DNA from: Pachysolen tannophilus NRRL Y-2460
Lineage: Eukaryota > Ascomycota > Pichiomycetes > Alaninales > Pachysolenaceae
Length of the DNA stretch: 64,000 nucleotides
Reading direction: 5' to 3'
Assembly (NCBI GenBank): GCA_001661245.1
Contig: KV454018.1
Location: 188,692-252,691 of the forward strand
The translations under genes were made by a program, and so were the position numbers. The notes beneath the pieces were generated by a model, which worked only from the letters and a program-made list of their open reading frames with translations, did no database searches and was not told the DNA's origin. Each line of letters opens with the position of its first letter. Position 1 is the first letter of the stretch. Positions 1-9,940 of this stretch are shown here, piece by piece.

Positions 1-2
1 TA

Positions 3-3000
3 ACTCAAACTTTATTGGCAGGAGATTGTGATACTTTACCATATGATTTTGAAATTAATTTACCTAATTTATGGGAATGTTTTAAATTTAGTTTTTCTAT
101 TGGTTTAAATTCAACTTTAATTTTATTGGTTTCATTGATTGGTATATTTGTTTTCCATGAATGGGTTTCAAGAGATTCAGGTTTTGAAAAATTAATGAAT
201 AAAAATATAGGTAGTGAAAAGATAAATCGGATGTTGGATAAGACAATAAGAGATGTCTTGTTAAATAATCCAAATCTAAATGAAGAACAAAGAAGACAAT
301 TAATGAATTTATACGATTTGTCTGTACTTATTCAAGGTAGGGATATAGCAATGGTGGATGCAAGTGATGAACAATTAGAAAGAGAGTATCAGAGATTAAG
401 AGATACTGCGGCTCAAGTTATTGCCGGAGTCCAACAAATTCAAGAAGCAGAGCGCCTGGAACGTGAAGAAGATAACGAAGAAGAAGTAGAAGTTGATGAT
501 GATGATGATGATAGTGATGAGCAGGAGGAAGAAGAGGAAGAGGAAGATGAGGACGCAGTGGCGGATAATGGACACCATCTTTATGTTGATGAAGATGAAG
601 AAGAAGCAGAGGTAGTAGAGGAAGATCCTGTGCTGTTGCTGGTAGCTCCTTTACCGCTGCCGCAAGTACAACAATTACCTCCATTGATCAATGACGAAAT
701 TCTAGAAGATGATGAAGATGATGATGTACAAGGACTCTTATTTGGGTTCCAAGTAGATATACCTCCTTCGATGTCAATTAAAATAGCAATATGTGCTGAT
801 CTGGCGATAAGTATTATTTTGTTCCTCATCTACTTCTTGCCATCGTTGATCGGTATACTAGAATTGAGTGGTATCTACCACATTTGCAGAACTTTCTTGA
901 TTTTGGCAGGAGCTTCAATCTCTTCCAATATTCCTCTATCTACAAAAATTCAACAATATCTCGATGTGGTCTTTAATTATGCAATAAAACCAATAGATAA
1001 GTTACTGCAAGATATTATCACCCGGGGACTTCCATCTAGTAATATTAAAAGAGCAATCCCTTTGATTTTAAACGTTTTCATTTTTTTAGCTGGGGTGAAG
1101 TTTGCAATGTATAAGTTAGAGACAAGTTATAGAATGATGTTGATTCCATTGAGAAGTATCAAAAGAAACATTTATTTTGTCTTATTTGACATTTATGCCA
1201 TATTGAAAGTTTATACAATATTCAGTATCGAGTTGATTTATTTTCCAGCTATTTGTGGATTTTTGATTGATCTCGTATCATCACCAATATTTTTACCTCT
1301 GGAAAATTACAATTTCAAAGATTCCAAATTTTTAACTTCGTCATTGTTTTTCACATTTTTGCGTAATGATTATTTCTTAAGATTTATCATTTACTGGATT
1401 ACAGGTACTTTATATATGTCATGGTTTGCTCTTTATGTTGGTCTCTTGAGAACTTATGTCATTAGAAGAGGTGTCTTATTTTTTATAAGATCTCCAGATG
1501 ATCCAAATTCAAGATTAGTTCATGATGCCTTAGTTAGGCCTTTCTTACTCCAACTTTCTAGAATTGCATTGAGCGGATTTGTGTATGCTGTTTTTATCAC
1601 TGTTTATATTGGAGTCGTTACATTTGGAACACGTCTTTTGACAGAAAAACTTTTCCCAATGAAAATCAAGTTGATATCAACTTTTTTCTTTACCGCAGCG
1701 TACACTATTTTCTATAAATTGAAGAAGCCATTTGTACCGTTAGTTACAAAATATGTCAGGATTTATTGGTATTTCGCATTCAATTATTGTTGTGAAACTT
1801 TAAGACTTTCTTCGTTTATGGTTGGTAAAGATAATATAAATGAACGTGGCTATATCCACTACCGGTCGTTGTATCATAGGTTTTTCAAAAGGGAAAAACC
1901 AAACTACGATAGGCCAGTATCTGCAAAATCAGTTTCATCTTACTTGAGGGATAATCCACAAGTAAATGCAGTATTTATACCAAATGGTGATTTTATTCGG
2001 GCTCCAGATAATGATAACGTCTCAAGGTTATATTTGAAAAAATTATTTGTTGTTGTCACAAGTGACGACAAATTATTAAAAACAAAGGAAAACCAAAATA
2101 AGAACAAAAATCGTAAAGAAAGAGTTGATAACTTATTGGGTGATGAAGACGAAGTGGATAATGTCACTACACATACAGTTGTATATCGCCCACCGAACTT
2201 TGGATATAGAAATATTCTACTTTTATGCATGTTATGGATCTTTGCAATTATATTAATTTGTGGATTTTTAATTACTGCAAATATAATTGGTACCCCTATT
2301 TCTTTCTTTTTGAGTTTAGGTTCTAAAATATTGCCAAATTGGAGCTTGAATTTGATCTTATTAGGCAGTTTCTCTGAACATAAGGTTGAAAATTGGTTTT
2401 TAACTTTGAATCTTTCATCCATTTTCTTTGGTGCACTAATTGAGTTATATACCTTGCTCAAATTTGATTCAACCTATCATGTTTCAACAGTCCAAGAAAT
2501 CAAAAGAGGAGCTCCTTTAATTGATGGCAACTATCGCCAAGAAAGAAACGGGCTTCGTCAAGAAGAGAATAGGAATGCAGAAGAAAATGATGATGATGAT
2601 GATGAAAACGAAGGCGAACAAGAAGAACATATCAATGGTGTTGATGATAATGATAATGATAATGCTGGTCGTGTTGATATCGAAGCAGAAGTTGAAGATA
2701 ATCGTCACATCCAAAGAAATCTTGAGAAATTATCCAAGAAACTCTTTAATACTTTATGTTTCTCTTTAGGAATATTAATATGGTTAAGTTGGATATATTT
2801 TGTTCATAAATACTGTATCACAGCAGCTTTTAAACTTTACATTTTGCATCAAGGACCAACAGTGCCAAGTTTACAAGGAGAGCCACATCTCGGTTTTATT
2901 AATGAGATTAAAGCTTTCAAGACTATAAATATTGATAGTTTTACTGAAATTGTTAAAGAGACCATCGCTTTGACTAGAGAATTTTTAACTTTACCAGAAA

Positions 3001-3425
3001 GTGCCACTTCAACTGAAATTCGTTATTTCTGGGCTTTACATTTATTTTTCAGTTCAATTACCATTGTTCCATTATTGTTGAACTGTTATAAATATTACAA
3101 TATGGACTCTGAACATTATTCCAAAGTATTGAGACCATCATTGGAAAGAGTAGTTGTGGTTCAAATACTAGGTACGATTGTTACCATTTTGGAAAATTTA
3201 ATTAAAAATGAAAATAGCGGTGGTATTGCAGATTTGATTTCCAACTCCATTACAGGAAAATCAAATCCGATTTTCTACGTTAATTCTCATCTCTCGTTAT
3301 TCTTGTTCCATTCAATCTATGCCATATCGAACTGGTATGATGAATTTATCAAATTCTCCAATGATGAAATTAAACTAGAATATTACGCAATAGGTAGAAG
3401 AGTCATTAATTATGGTGAAGATTGA
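3..3425 (+). CDS. SSM4: DOA10/SSM4-like ER membrane E3 ubiquitin ligase, 5' end outside window
   Basis: C-terminal part of a large polytopic membrane protein. The frame is open to the window edge, so the N-terminal RING-CH domain that defines Doa10/MARCH6 ligases is not visible. About 1,140 residues remain; the S. cerevisiae protein has about 1,320. Many hydrophobic segments alternate with acidic D/E-rich loops (roughly residues 150-245 and 830-890 of the visible part). The stretch around ELIYFPAICGFLIDL, followed by GTLYMSW and the block RRGVLFFIRSPDDPN, matches the conserved TD domain of Doa10/MARCH6 (MARCH6 has GFPLYCG and GVLWFLRNLNDPDFNP). By family knowledge it ubiquitinates ER and nuclear-envelope degradation substrates with Ubc6 and Ubc7. 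Identification is firm; completeness cannot be judged here. A poly-A tract with an ambiguous base (3436) follows the stop. Confidence 0.88.
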   Translation, partial: TQTLLAGDCDTLPYDFEINLPNLWECFKFSFSIGLNSTLILLVSLIGIFVFHEWVSRDSGFEKLMNKNIGSEKINRMLDKTIRDVLLNNPNLNEEQRRQLMNLYDLSVLIQGRDIAMVDASDEQLEREYQRLRDTAAQVIAGVQQIQEAERLEREEDNEEEVEVDDDDDDSDEQEEEEEEEDEDAVADNGHHLYVDEDEEEAEVVEEDPVLLLVAPLPLPQVQQLPPLINDEILEDDEDDDVQGLLFGFQVDIPPSMSIKIAICADLAISIILFLIYFLPSLIGILELSGIYHICRTFLILAGASISSNIPLSTKIQQYLDVVFNYAIKPIDKLLQDIITRGLPSSNIKRAIPLILNVFIFLAGVKFAMYKLETSYRMMLIPLRSIKRNIYFVLFDIYAILKVYTIFSIELIYFPAICGFLIDLVSSPIFLPLENYNFKDSKFLTSSLFFTFLRNDYFLRFIIYWITGTLYMSWFALYVGLLRTYVIRRGVLFFIRSPDDPNSRLVHDALVRPFLLQLSRIALSGFVYAVFITVYIGVVTFGTRLLTEKLFPMKIKLISTFFFTAAYTIFYKLKKPFVPLVTKYVRIYWYFAFNYCCETLRLSSFMVGKDNINERGYIHYRSLYHRFFKREKPNYDRPVSAKSVSSYLRDNPQVNAVFIPNGDFIRAPDNDNVSRLYLKKLFVVVTSDDKLLKTKENQNKNKNRKERVDNLLGDEDEVDNVTTHTVVYRPPNFGYRNILLLCMLWIFAIILICGFLITANIIGTPISFFLSLGSKILPNWSLNLILLGSFSEHKVENWFLTLNLSSIFFGALIELYTLLKFDSTYHVSTVQEIKRGAPLIDGNYRQERNGLRQEENRNAEENDDDDDENEGEQEEHINGVDDNDNDNAGRVDIEAEVEDNRHIQRNLEKLSKKLFNTLCFSLGILIWLSWIYFVHKYCITAAFKLYILHQGPTVPSLQGEPHLGFINEIKAFKTINIDSFTEIVKETIALTREFLTLPESATSTEIRYFWALHLFFSSITIVPLLLNCYKYYNMDSEHYSKVLRPSLERVVVVQILGTIVTILENLIKNENSGGIADLISNSITGKSNPIFYVNSHLSLFLFHSIYAISNWYDEFIKFSNDEIKLEYYAIGRRVINYGED

Positions 3426-4763
3426 AAAAAAAAAANAAAAAAAGAATTCACAAAAATAAAACATATTTACTAGCTTCAGCTGTAAAATACTGTTTGTTTT
3501 TTTTTTTTTGCAAATCTAGGAGCGAGCATAAAGATAAAATTTCTGAACATAATCATAAAAGGAAACAGAAAGAAAGGAAAAATCAAACAAACAAAAAGAA
3601 AAAAAAAAAATAAAATTAAAATAAAAATAAAAAAAAAATTAGCATAGTGGTAAGAGTATGGATGTATAACTGAGTAAATGAATTACTCGATTTAACTTTT
3701 TAAACTGTTATTTTGTTGTTGTTTTTTTTCTTTTTTTTTGTTATTTTTTTTTTTGTTCTTTCATTGTATGAGTAAATAGCATATATATAGTACAATAAGA
3801 AGAATATACCAATCTTACATATCACGCGTACCCAAGTATCTAGTTTCATGTTTCACTTTTATTGGTAGTGTAACTCAAGAATAATATTATCACAACTATA
3901 GAATAATAAGTCATTACCGTTGCCAAGTCTTCTTACCTGCCTCATTACGTAGCTAGCTTACTTAGCCTACTATTCTAGTCTTAATTACCCTACCTAGATG
4001 CTATTGTTTTAATTTCGCGCAAATTTTTGTTACAATAACTAATGAAAAAAAAATATGCATGCATATGCAAGAAGTGGATTAAATATACAACAGAATTAGG
4101 TGGTGAAGGAGGAGAAACAAAGAAAAAAGTATGTAAGAATTTACGCAGAAGAGGTTGGTAGAACCCGCCGGCACTGTGAGAGACAATTTTCCCATTGCGG
4201 TTCAAAGAATGATTAAATTGTACACAGGCGATGATGATGATACCGTTCTTAGCCCTGTAAGTAATGATGAGAGAGTTAAGAGATCAAATAAATGACGCGT
4301 ACATCAGTTTTAACTTAGCTTAGCTTATGGAACTCAAACTCAAGATTAGGGGCACTACTAATAAACAGTACTAATACGGTAAGCAGTGGGTACTTAATCT
4401 AGAAATTTTAATTTTACCGAAACTTTGTACAATTCAAAATCTTTTTTACCTTGAAAAAAAAAAAAAAAATATTGGTACTATTGTTGATACTATGAAGAGT
4501 TGAATAAAGGGAAATCAAGTACCCTCCACAATGAAAACTACCTGTTTTTTTGTTTGTAGACAGGGATGCGCTAGAATATATTGAGCAAACGGAAGGAATT
4601 CCATCTTTTTTTTCTACAGTAGGCAGGTATCCATTTCTGGAAAATTTTTTACTTTTTTTTTTTTTTGCAGCATCTGCAGCAATCTAATCTGAGATTTCAT
4701 TGACCTAAATTCATCTTCATGTTAATTTTTTAAAAATTTTAAAAGCCTTCTTTTTGAGATAAT

Positions 4764-4801
<38 letters not shown>

Positions 4802-4928
4802 ATTCCGTTTTATTTAATAATTTCAAACTTTAACATTTTCACTAGTTAAGCGTAATAATTTAAAATTCATTTTGTCTTTTAAAATTTTGTGCTTATTAAG
4901 CTTACAGTTTTAAAATAATTTTTCAAAG
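3426..4928. other. Long intergenic region, no gene seen
   Basis: About 1.5 kb of AT-rich sequence with poly-A/poly-T tracts. A (TA)n run near 4768-4794 may serve as a TATA region for the gene at 4929. Two ACGCGT (MluI cell-cycle box) matches lie near 3822 and 4294; with only two hexamers this far upstream their function is doubtful. Open frames here are short and look random. Confidence 0.5.
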
Positions 4929-6077
4929 ATGTCGGAAAAGAAAGAAGATCCTATCAATTATACTGAGATTCCAGTTAGACCATCAAATAATCACAACAAT
5001 GGTCGCTCTTTAAGTGCTAAAAAGCAGAGACTACTCAAGTTTCTGGGAGCAGGTGCTTTAATCTGTTTAATCTTTATTGGGTTGAGAAATAGTGACTCGT
5101 TTAACGATTTTAAAATCATTCCACATGGTGGTGAGCACGGACAACTGCACCATGGTAGCTTTAACAAGGATTTTGCAAATTCCGTTGTTCCACCACAGAA
5201 AGGTGGCGATTCCATGATACATGAAGAACCAAAGTTCAAGAATGAGCGTCCACCACCCGCTGATTTTGAAAAGGGTAAAGCACACAAGGATGGAAAGCCT
5301 GGTTCAAAAGGTGAATCTAAAGATTCAAAATCTGACTCGAAACCTGTTTCCAAAGCTGACCCAAAAGCTGACCCAAAAGCTGAATTAAAAGCTGAATTAA
5401 AAGCTGAATTAAAAGCTGACTCTAAAAATGACCCAAAAGTTGACTCTAAAAATGACCCAAAAGTTGACTCAAAAGCTGACCCAAAAGCTGACTCAAAAAA
5501 AGCTGATTCTAAAAATGAAGAAAAGGCTGATTTTAAAGTCGACTCTAAGGCTGATTCAAAAGCTGATTCAAAACATTCAAAGAGTGACCCAAAAGCTGAT
5601 TCAAAACACTCAAAGAGTGGCTCAAAAGCTGATATGAAGTCTGATAAAGATTCAAAGAAAAAGGGATCGGTTGACCAAAATGAGAAGTCAGACGACAAGA
5701 AAAAACTGGAGGGCAAAGAAGTTGACTCTAAAAAAGAGTCCTTTGATAAAGATGTCAAGCATGATTCCTACAAAGGTAAAGATAAAGAATATAAGAAAGA
5801 TGATAAGCAATCCAAAGGAAAAGGTTCCAAAGGTGATGAAAAATTAAAGACAAACGCTCCTTATAAAAAAATTGATCAATCTGAAAAGAAAAAAGGTGAT
5901 GAAAAATTATCTGAATCTGTTTCTGGAGAAAATGAAAAGTCAAAACCAGTTGAATTTGACAAGAAACTTGCTGAACAAAAAGGTTATTATGTCAAGACAA
6001 ATAACGAAAAAGTTGATGGAAAGCCGGAATATTCCATCGCTGAAGGTAAGAAGCCAAAAGGTTTTAAGTATCATTGA
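4929..6077 (+). CDS. Type II membrane protein with lysine/acidic tetrapeptide repeats, function unknown
   Basis: I do not recognise this gene. The 382-residue product starts with a hydrophilic segment (SEKKEDPINYTEIPVRPS), a basic patch (KKQR), and one hydrophobic helix at about residues 40-56 (FLGAGALICLIFIGL). That arrangement suggests a signal-anchored protein with its bulk in the lumen or outside. Residues about 130-245 are a degenerate tetrapeptide repeat of the form K-A-D/E-x (KADPKADPKAELKAEL), giving a 12-nt periodicity in the DNA. The rest is highly charged (KDDKQSKGKGSKGDEK) up to a tail ending KKPKGFKYH. It is almost free of cysteine and aromatic residues, so it should be disordered and very soluble, like hydrophilin-type proteins. 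It could instead be a cell-wall or ER-lumen spacer. The ATG at 4929 is well placed, just after a TATA-rich promoter. Confidence 0.7.
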   Translation: MSEKKEDPINYTEIPVRPSNNHNNGRSLSAKKQRLLKFLGAGALICLIFIGLRNSDSFNDFKIIPHGGEHGQLHHGSFNKDFANSVVPPQKGGDSMIHEEPKFKNERPPPADFEKGKAHKDGKPGSKGESKDSKSDSKPVSKADPKADPKAELKAELKAELKADSKNDPKVDSKNDPKVDSKADPKADSKKADSKNEEKADFKVDSKADSKADSKHSKSDPKADSKHSKSGSKADMKSDKDSKKKGSVDQNEKSDDKKKLEGKEVDSKKESFDKDVKHDSYKGKDKEYKKDDKQSKGKGSKGDEKLKTNAPYKKIDQSEKKKGDEKLSESVSGENEKSKPVEFDKKLAEQKGYYVKTNNEKVDGKPEYSIAEGKKPKGFKYH

Positions 6078-6700
6078 ATTGAATTTTTGTTTTTAAATAA
6101 ATAAATAAATTGATATCTGTCTTGTCTTTTTTTTTTTTTTTGTTTATTCTTGTTATTATTGTTAGTTATGGTGACGCTTAAGCTTTAGAGGAGCTGGCTC
6201 TTCTCAATCCTCTTTATTCTTAAAATGGCTTATTTCAATTTGAAAGCTTCATGACCATGTCTAAAGAAAAAAAGGTTTGTCGGTTTAATCTCTCTAATTT
6301 TGCTTTATGCATATTTTTTATTTATATAAATTGATAAATTCATTTATTTAATTGTATTCAAATATTCTAGAGCTCTAAAAACTAGCCGTATATTGCTAAT
6401 CTTTTAGCGGCTGGGCTATTATATGCCTTATCTCAATTTTTAATTTAATTAACTAAGAAAATGGCAAAATTTCAAGTAGCTAAGATAAATGCGTCTAGGC
6501 GCTTAATTTTCCATTTTTGCCTATCACTCATCGGCTTTCACTTTAAAAAGAACTTGATAGAGATAGAAGTTAAGATCTGAGCTTCTTGTATTTCTATATT
6601 AGATCAATTGATTTTCTAATGAAGCTTAAATAATGATTGATTTATCTTTAAATAAGGAAAAATTGATTGAAAGTAGTTCTGAGCAAGTTAAGATTTCAAA
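6078..6700. other. Promoter region of the amine oxidase gene
   Basis: About 620 bases between two genes on the + strand. GATAA cores occur at 6484-6488 (+) and 6642-6646 (-). Such sites would fit nitrogen-catabolite control of an amine oxidase, but GATAA is common by chance in AT-rich DNA. No RNA gene seen. Confidence 0.35.
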
Positions 6701-8701
6701 ATGACTATCCATCCATTTGACTCAATTAAAGATTTTGAGCTCAGAAGTGCTGCGAGGCTCGTAAAGAAGTCATATTCCGATACAGATGTCCATTTTGTTC
6801 AAATTGACAGATTAGATCCGCCTAAGGATCTGATGTTGAAGTATCTCGAAGCCGAGAAATTGTTACTTCCATTGCCTAGAATCTCAAGAGTAGCTTATTG
6901 TTATTATTATACAAAAAATGGTAGCGTCTTTAATAAAGCATTGGTTAATGTATCTGAAGGTCATGTTATTACAAAGACTGTTTTACCAAAAGGAGTTGTG
7001 GGTCCAATACTTCCTGAAGACATTTTGGAAATTGAAGAGTATAGTTTGAAGCATCCAAGAGTCGTTGCTGAAATCGAAAAATTGATCTTACCACCTGGTT
7101 ATGAAGTCGTTTCTGAACCTTGGATTTATGGTACCGATGACAATAATGAAAATCGTTTACTTTCTCAATGCTATATGTATCTACGTGCGAAGACCAGTTT
7201 CGATTCAAATCATTATTCGATTCCTTTGACTTTTTCACCAGTTTTTGAGACGATTAGCAAGACATTTGTCAGAATGGATTACTTACCAACTGGTTACGAT
7301 GGATCCCCTACTCAAACTTTACCTTGGAAAGAAGTTGAACCTGTTGAGTATCACCCAGATCTTCTCCATGAAGTGAATGCGCGAATCCCAAAACCTTTGA
7401 TTGTTGAGCAACCAGAAGGTCCAGGGTTCCTGATCAGTAAAAGCAACGAAGTTGAATGGCAAGGTTGGAGCTTTGTAGTTGCGACAAATGTCAGAGAAGG
7501 TTTTGCTATCTATGATATTTCTTTCAAAGGTAGATCTATTCTGTACCGTTTATCTCTTTCAGAAATGACAGTCCCATATGGTGATCCAAGACCTCCATTC
7601 CATCGTAAACAAGCTTTTGATTTAGGAGATGCAGGTTTTGGTACAAATGCTAATCGCTTAGAATTGGGATGTGACTGTCTTGGTGTTATTAAATACTTAG
7701 ACACTTTGAGAACTAATGGGGAAGGTGAGCCAATTTTGATTCCTAATTCTGTCTGTATGCATGAACAGGATAACGGAATCTTATACAAACATGTTAACTA
7801 TAGAACTGGAAATCCTGTAGTTGCAAGAAGAAGAGAATTTGTTGTTCAAACTATTGCCACTGTTGGTAATTATGAATACATTCTTAATATTATCTTTGAC
7901 CAAGTTGGTGAAATTTGTATTCAGGTCAGAGCCACTGGTATTTTGTCAACTATGCCAATTGAGGAGAATAATGTCGTAAATTTTGGTACCAACGTTGCAA
8001 AGACAGCATTGGCATCTTATCATCAGCATTTACTATCATTCAGAATAGACACAGCCATTGATGGACCTAAGAATACTGTGGTTTATGACGATGTATATCC
8101 AATGGAAGAAAATACCGCTCTAAACCCATTTAATGTTGGTTTCTATACACAAAGAACTATTTTGGAGAAAGCAGGTTCTGTTGAACAATCACCATTCACT
8201 AATCGCTCATATAAAATTATTAACGAGAATGTAATTAACCCAGTCACCAAACTGCCTGTTGGTTATAAAATCGAGATGCCAGCTCGTCAAATGTTGTTAG
8301 GAACTAAAAATTCCTTTAACGCAAAGAGAGCGCATTTCGCCACAAAACAGTTATGGGTTACAAAGTATAGTGACAACCAATTGTATGCAGCAGGAGAATT
8401 TACCAACCAGAGTAAAGAAGATACTGGTTTAGCAAAATGGGTCACCAATAGCTTAGCAGAAAATGTTAGAAATAATGACGTTGTTGTTTGGCCAACTTTA
8501 GGTTTTACTCATGTTCCAAGAGCCGAAGATTTTCCTGTAATGCCTGTTGAAATTCATGAAATTAAAATTGTACCATCAGGATTTTTTGAAAAGAACCCTG
8601 CCCTAGATCTTCCACAGGCAGACCAAAAACAAAACAAGTCAGTTTTAATGGTTGAAAACGATAAGAGTAGTTCTAATGTCTGTTGCAAAACTGTTTTATA
8701 A
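6701..8701 (+). CDS. AMO1: Copper-containing primary amine oxidase (TPQ enzyme)
   Basis: A 666-residue copper amine oxidase, which oxidises primary amines to aldehydes with release of NH3 and H2O2 and lets yeasts use amines as nitrogen source. The cofactor motif NYEY is present; Tyr391 would become topaquinone. Copper ligands are the HQH pair at 441/443 and His604 in THVPRAEDFPVMP. The catalytic base is Asp307 in FDLGDAGFG, followed by the conserved LGCDCLGVIKYLD. The C-terminus keeps the CC pair also seen near the end of the Hansenula polymorpha enzyme. An in-frame TAA lies just upstream of the ATG, fixing the start. The protein therefore begins almost at the HPFD/HPLD block and lacks the N-terminal extension that carries PTS2 in H. 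polymorpha; the C-terminus (KTVL) is not a PTS1. Peroxisomal location is therefore uncertain. The gene is absent from S. cerevisiae but known in Candida, Hansenula and relatives. Confidence 0.95.
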   Translation: MTIHPFDSIKDFELRSAARLVKKSYSDTDVHFVQIDRLDPPKDLMLKYLEAEKLLLPLPRISRVAYCYYYTKNGSVFNKALVNVSEGHVITKTVLPKGVVGPILPEDILEIEEYSLKHPRVVAEIEKLILPPGYEVVSEPWIYGTDDNNENRLLSQCYMYLRAKTSFDSNHYSIPLTFSPVFETISKTFVRMDYLPTGYDGSPTQTLPWKEVEPVEYHPDLLHEVNARIPKPLIVEQPEGPGFLISKSNEVEWQGWSFVVATNVREGFAIYDISFKGRSILYRLSLSEMTVPYGDPRPPFHRKQAFDLGDAGFGTNANRLELGCDCLGVIKYLDTLRTNGEGEPILIPNSVCMHEQDNGILYKHVNYRTGNPVVARRREFVVQTIATVGNYEYILNIIFDQVGEICIQVRATGILSTMPIEENNVVNFGTNVAKTALASYHQHLLSFRIDTAIDGPKNTVVYDDVYPMEENTALNPFNVGFYTQRTILEKAGSVEQSPFTNRSYKIINENVINPVTKLPVGYKIEMPARQMLLGTKNSFNAKRAHFATKQLWVTKYSDNQLYAAGEFTNQSKEDTGLAKWVTNSLAENVRNNDVVVWPTLGFTHVPRAEDFPVMPVEIHEIKIVPSGFFEKNPALDLPQADQKQNKSVLMVENDKSSSNVCCKTVL

Positions 8702-8968
8702 TAACTATATTTTATGTTGTTTTTTTTTTTTTAATTAAGAATACAGGATTATTCAATTGTTTTTAGTATATCTTTTGTTAATGTCCTACGTAAAGTTTCT
8801 GACAAGAAGTAGAGTTTCTGTTATTTTAAAGCTAAAAAGAACATCATAATTTTGGGTAAAAAACAAAAAAAAAGAAATTAAAATAAAGGCTCATTTAAAC
8901 GAAAATCAAATTCCTCTAGTGAATGAAATATTATAAAAACTATACCGCTGGAATTGAGGTTTTCTGTT

Positions 8969-9940
8969 TTAAACGACGACCATGTTAGTAATGTAGTCTT
9001 CATTCCAACCTACATATAAATCATAATCTCTATCTGCATCTGTGCACATATCACCACCGCTTGGACCGATATGTGCACAATGAACTGATGGCCTTTCTTT
9101 AACCATATTTTGGTGTAAAGTTCTGCAAAAGACGGTATTCATACCTCCTTCATAACTTTCTCCAAATCTTGTATAACTAAAAAGATAATCCTTACACTGT
9201 TCCGTAGAATAGTATTGACCGTAAGGAGTCCCAGCACAGTAATCTTCGTGTACTTGACAAATGGACTCCACCGCTTTCATCTTTACCATATCTATTCCTT
9301 CCTGTGTAACCACATCAGAGTTGGCTAGTTTCATGGCATACAATGAGTTTGTAATATTATAAGCCCATTCAAACCTAACAAAGATTGCTGCATATTCTTC
9401 AACTTGTCCCAGAGAGTTTAATCTGGTGGTTGCATCTATTTGAATTGGAATAATGTAATCATCTAAAAACGGTAAGGAAAAATTGACAATAGCAGAAGTG
9501 TGAGCAACATCGCAATTTCCAACAAATTCAGTGATCGTGAAACTACTTGGGAACCCAATTATATTGAATGAAACATACTCTGTGCTGTTTGCGATCAGAA
9601 ACATTCCGAATAAATATTCAGTGTTTAATTCTACTCCGTCAAATTTTCTTGTAATATCAACTAAACCTTTACAATCTTCAGCAATATAAGAAGAATTGAT
9701 CAGGTCACTTTGTTCAACATCGTTTGGAAATAAAAAAGCTTCGAAAAAAGCTGTCATTGCTTCGAATAATTGCTCACTACCAAGATAACATTGAGTTCCA
9801 TTACCAACTGTACTCAGGTGTTCCAGCAGGGCGGCAGATTCAAGAGCTGCAAGTCCACTAGTAGTTGTAGCATTATCAGCTTCTACAAGAATACATCCTG
9901 AAAAAGTGATTATAACAAAAGGGATTAAATTCAATCTCAT
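8969..9940 (-). CDS. Secreted cysteine-containing protein of unknown function
   Basis: I chose the ATG at 9940 because translation from there opens with a typical signal peptide (MRLNLIPFVIITFSGCILVEA, cut likely after VEA). A longer open frame to 10033 adds only a lysine-rich stretch from poly-T and is probably not translated. The mature part (about 300 residues) has several N-glycosylation sequons (NAT, NGT, NSS, NST, NFS, NIT) and about ten cysteines. It has no second membrane helix and no clear GPI tail, so it should be secreted. The region near the C-terminus contains HCAHIGPSGGDMC, which resembles a His/Gly/Cys motif I associate with uncharacterised secreted fungal proteins; that link is from memory and weak. 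It is convergent with the amine oxidase gene. No catalytic motif is recognised. Confidence 0.75.
   Translation of the reverse strand: MRLNLIPFVIITFSGCILVEADNATTTSGLAALESAALLEHLSTVGNGTQCYLGSEQLFEAMTAFFEAFLFPNDVEQSDLINSSYIAEDCKGLVDITRKFDGVELNTEYLFGMFLIANSTEYVSFNIIGFPSSFTITEFVGNCDVAHTSAIVNFSLPFLDDYIIPIQIDATTRLNSLGQVEEYAAIFVRFEWAYNITNSLYAMKLANSDVVTQEGIDMVKMKAVESICQVHEDYCAGTPYGQYYSTEQCKDYLFSYTRFGESYEGGMNTVFCRTLHQNMVKERPSVHCAHIGPSGGDMCTDADRDYDLYVGWNEDYITNMVVV

Noticed and set aside
3640-3700. A-box-like TTAGCATAGTGGTAAGAG, possibly a tRNA start
   Set aside because: No B box or acceptor stem follows; only a partial resemblance.
4228-4300. Two GATGA-like motifs suggesting a C/D box snoRNA
   Set aside because: No D box (CTGA) at a suitable distance and no terminal stem.
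4991-5758. 255-codon minus-strand frame opposite the tetrapeptide-repeat gene
   Set aside because: It is the antisense shadow of a repetitive coding region (periodic F/S/A), with no independent signals.
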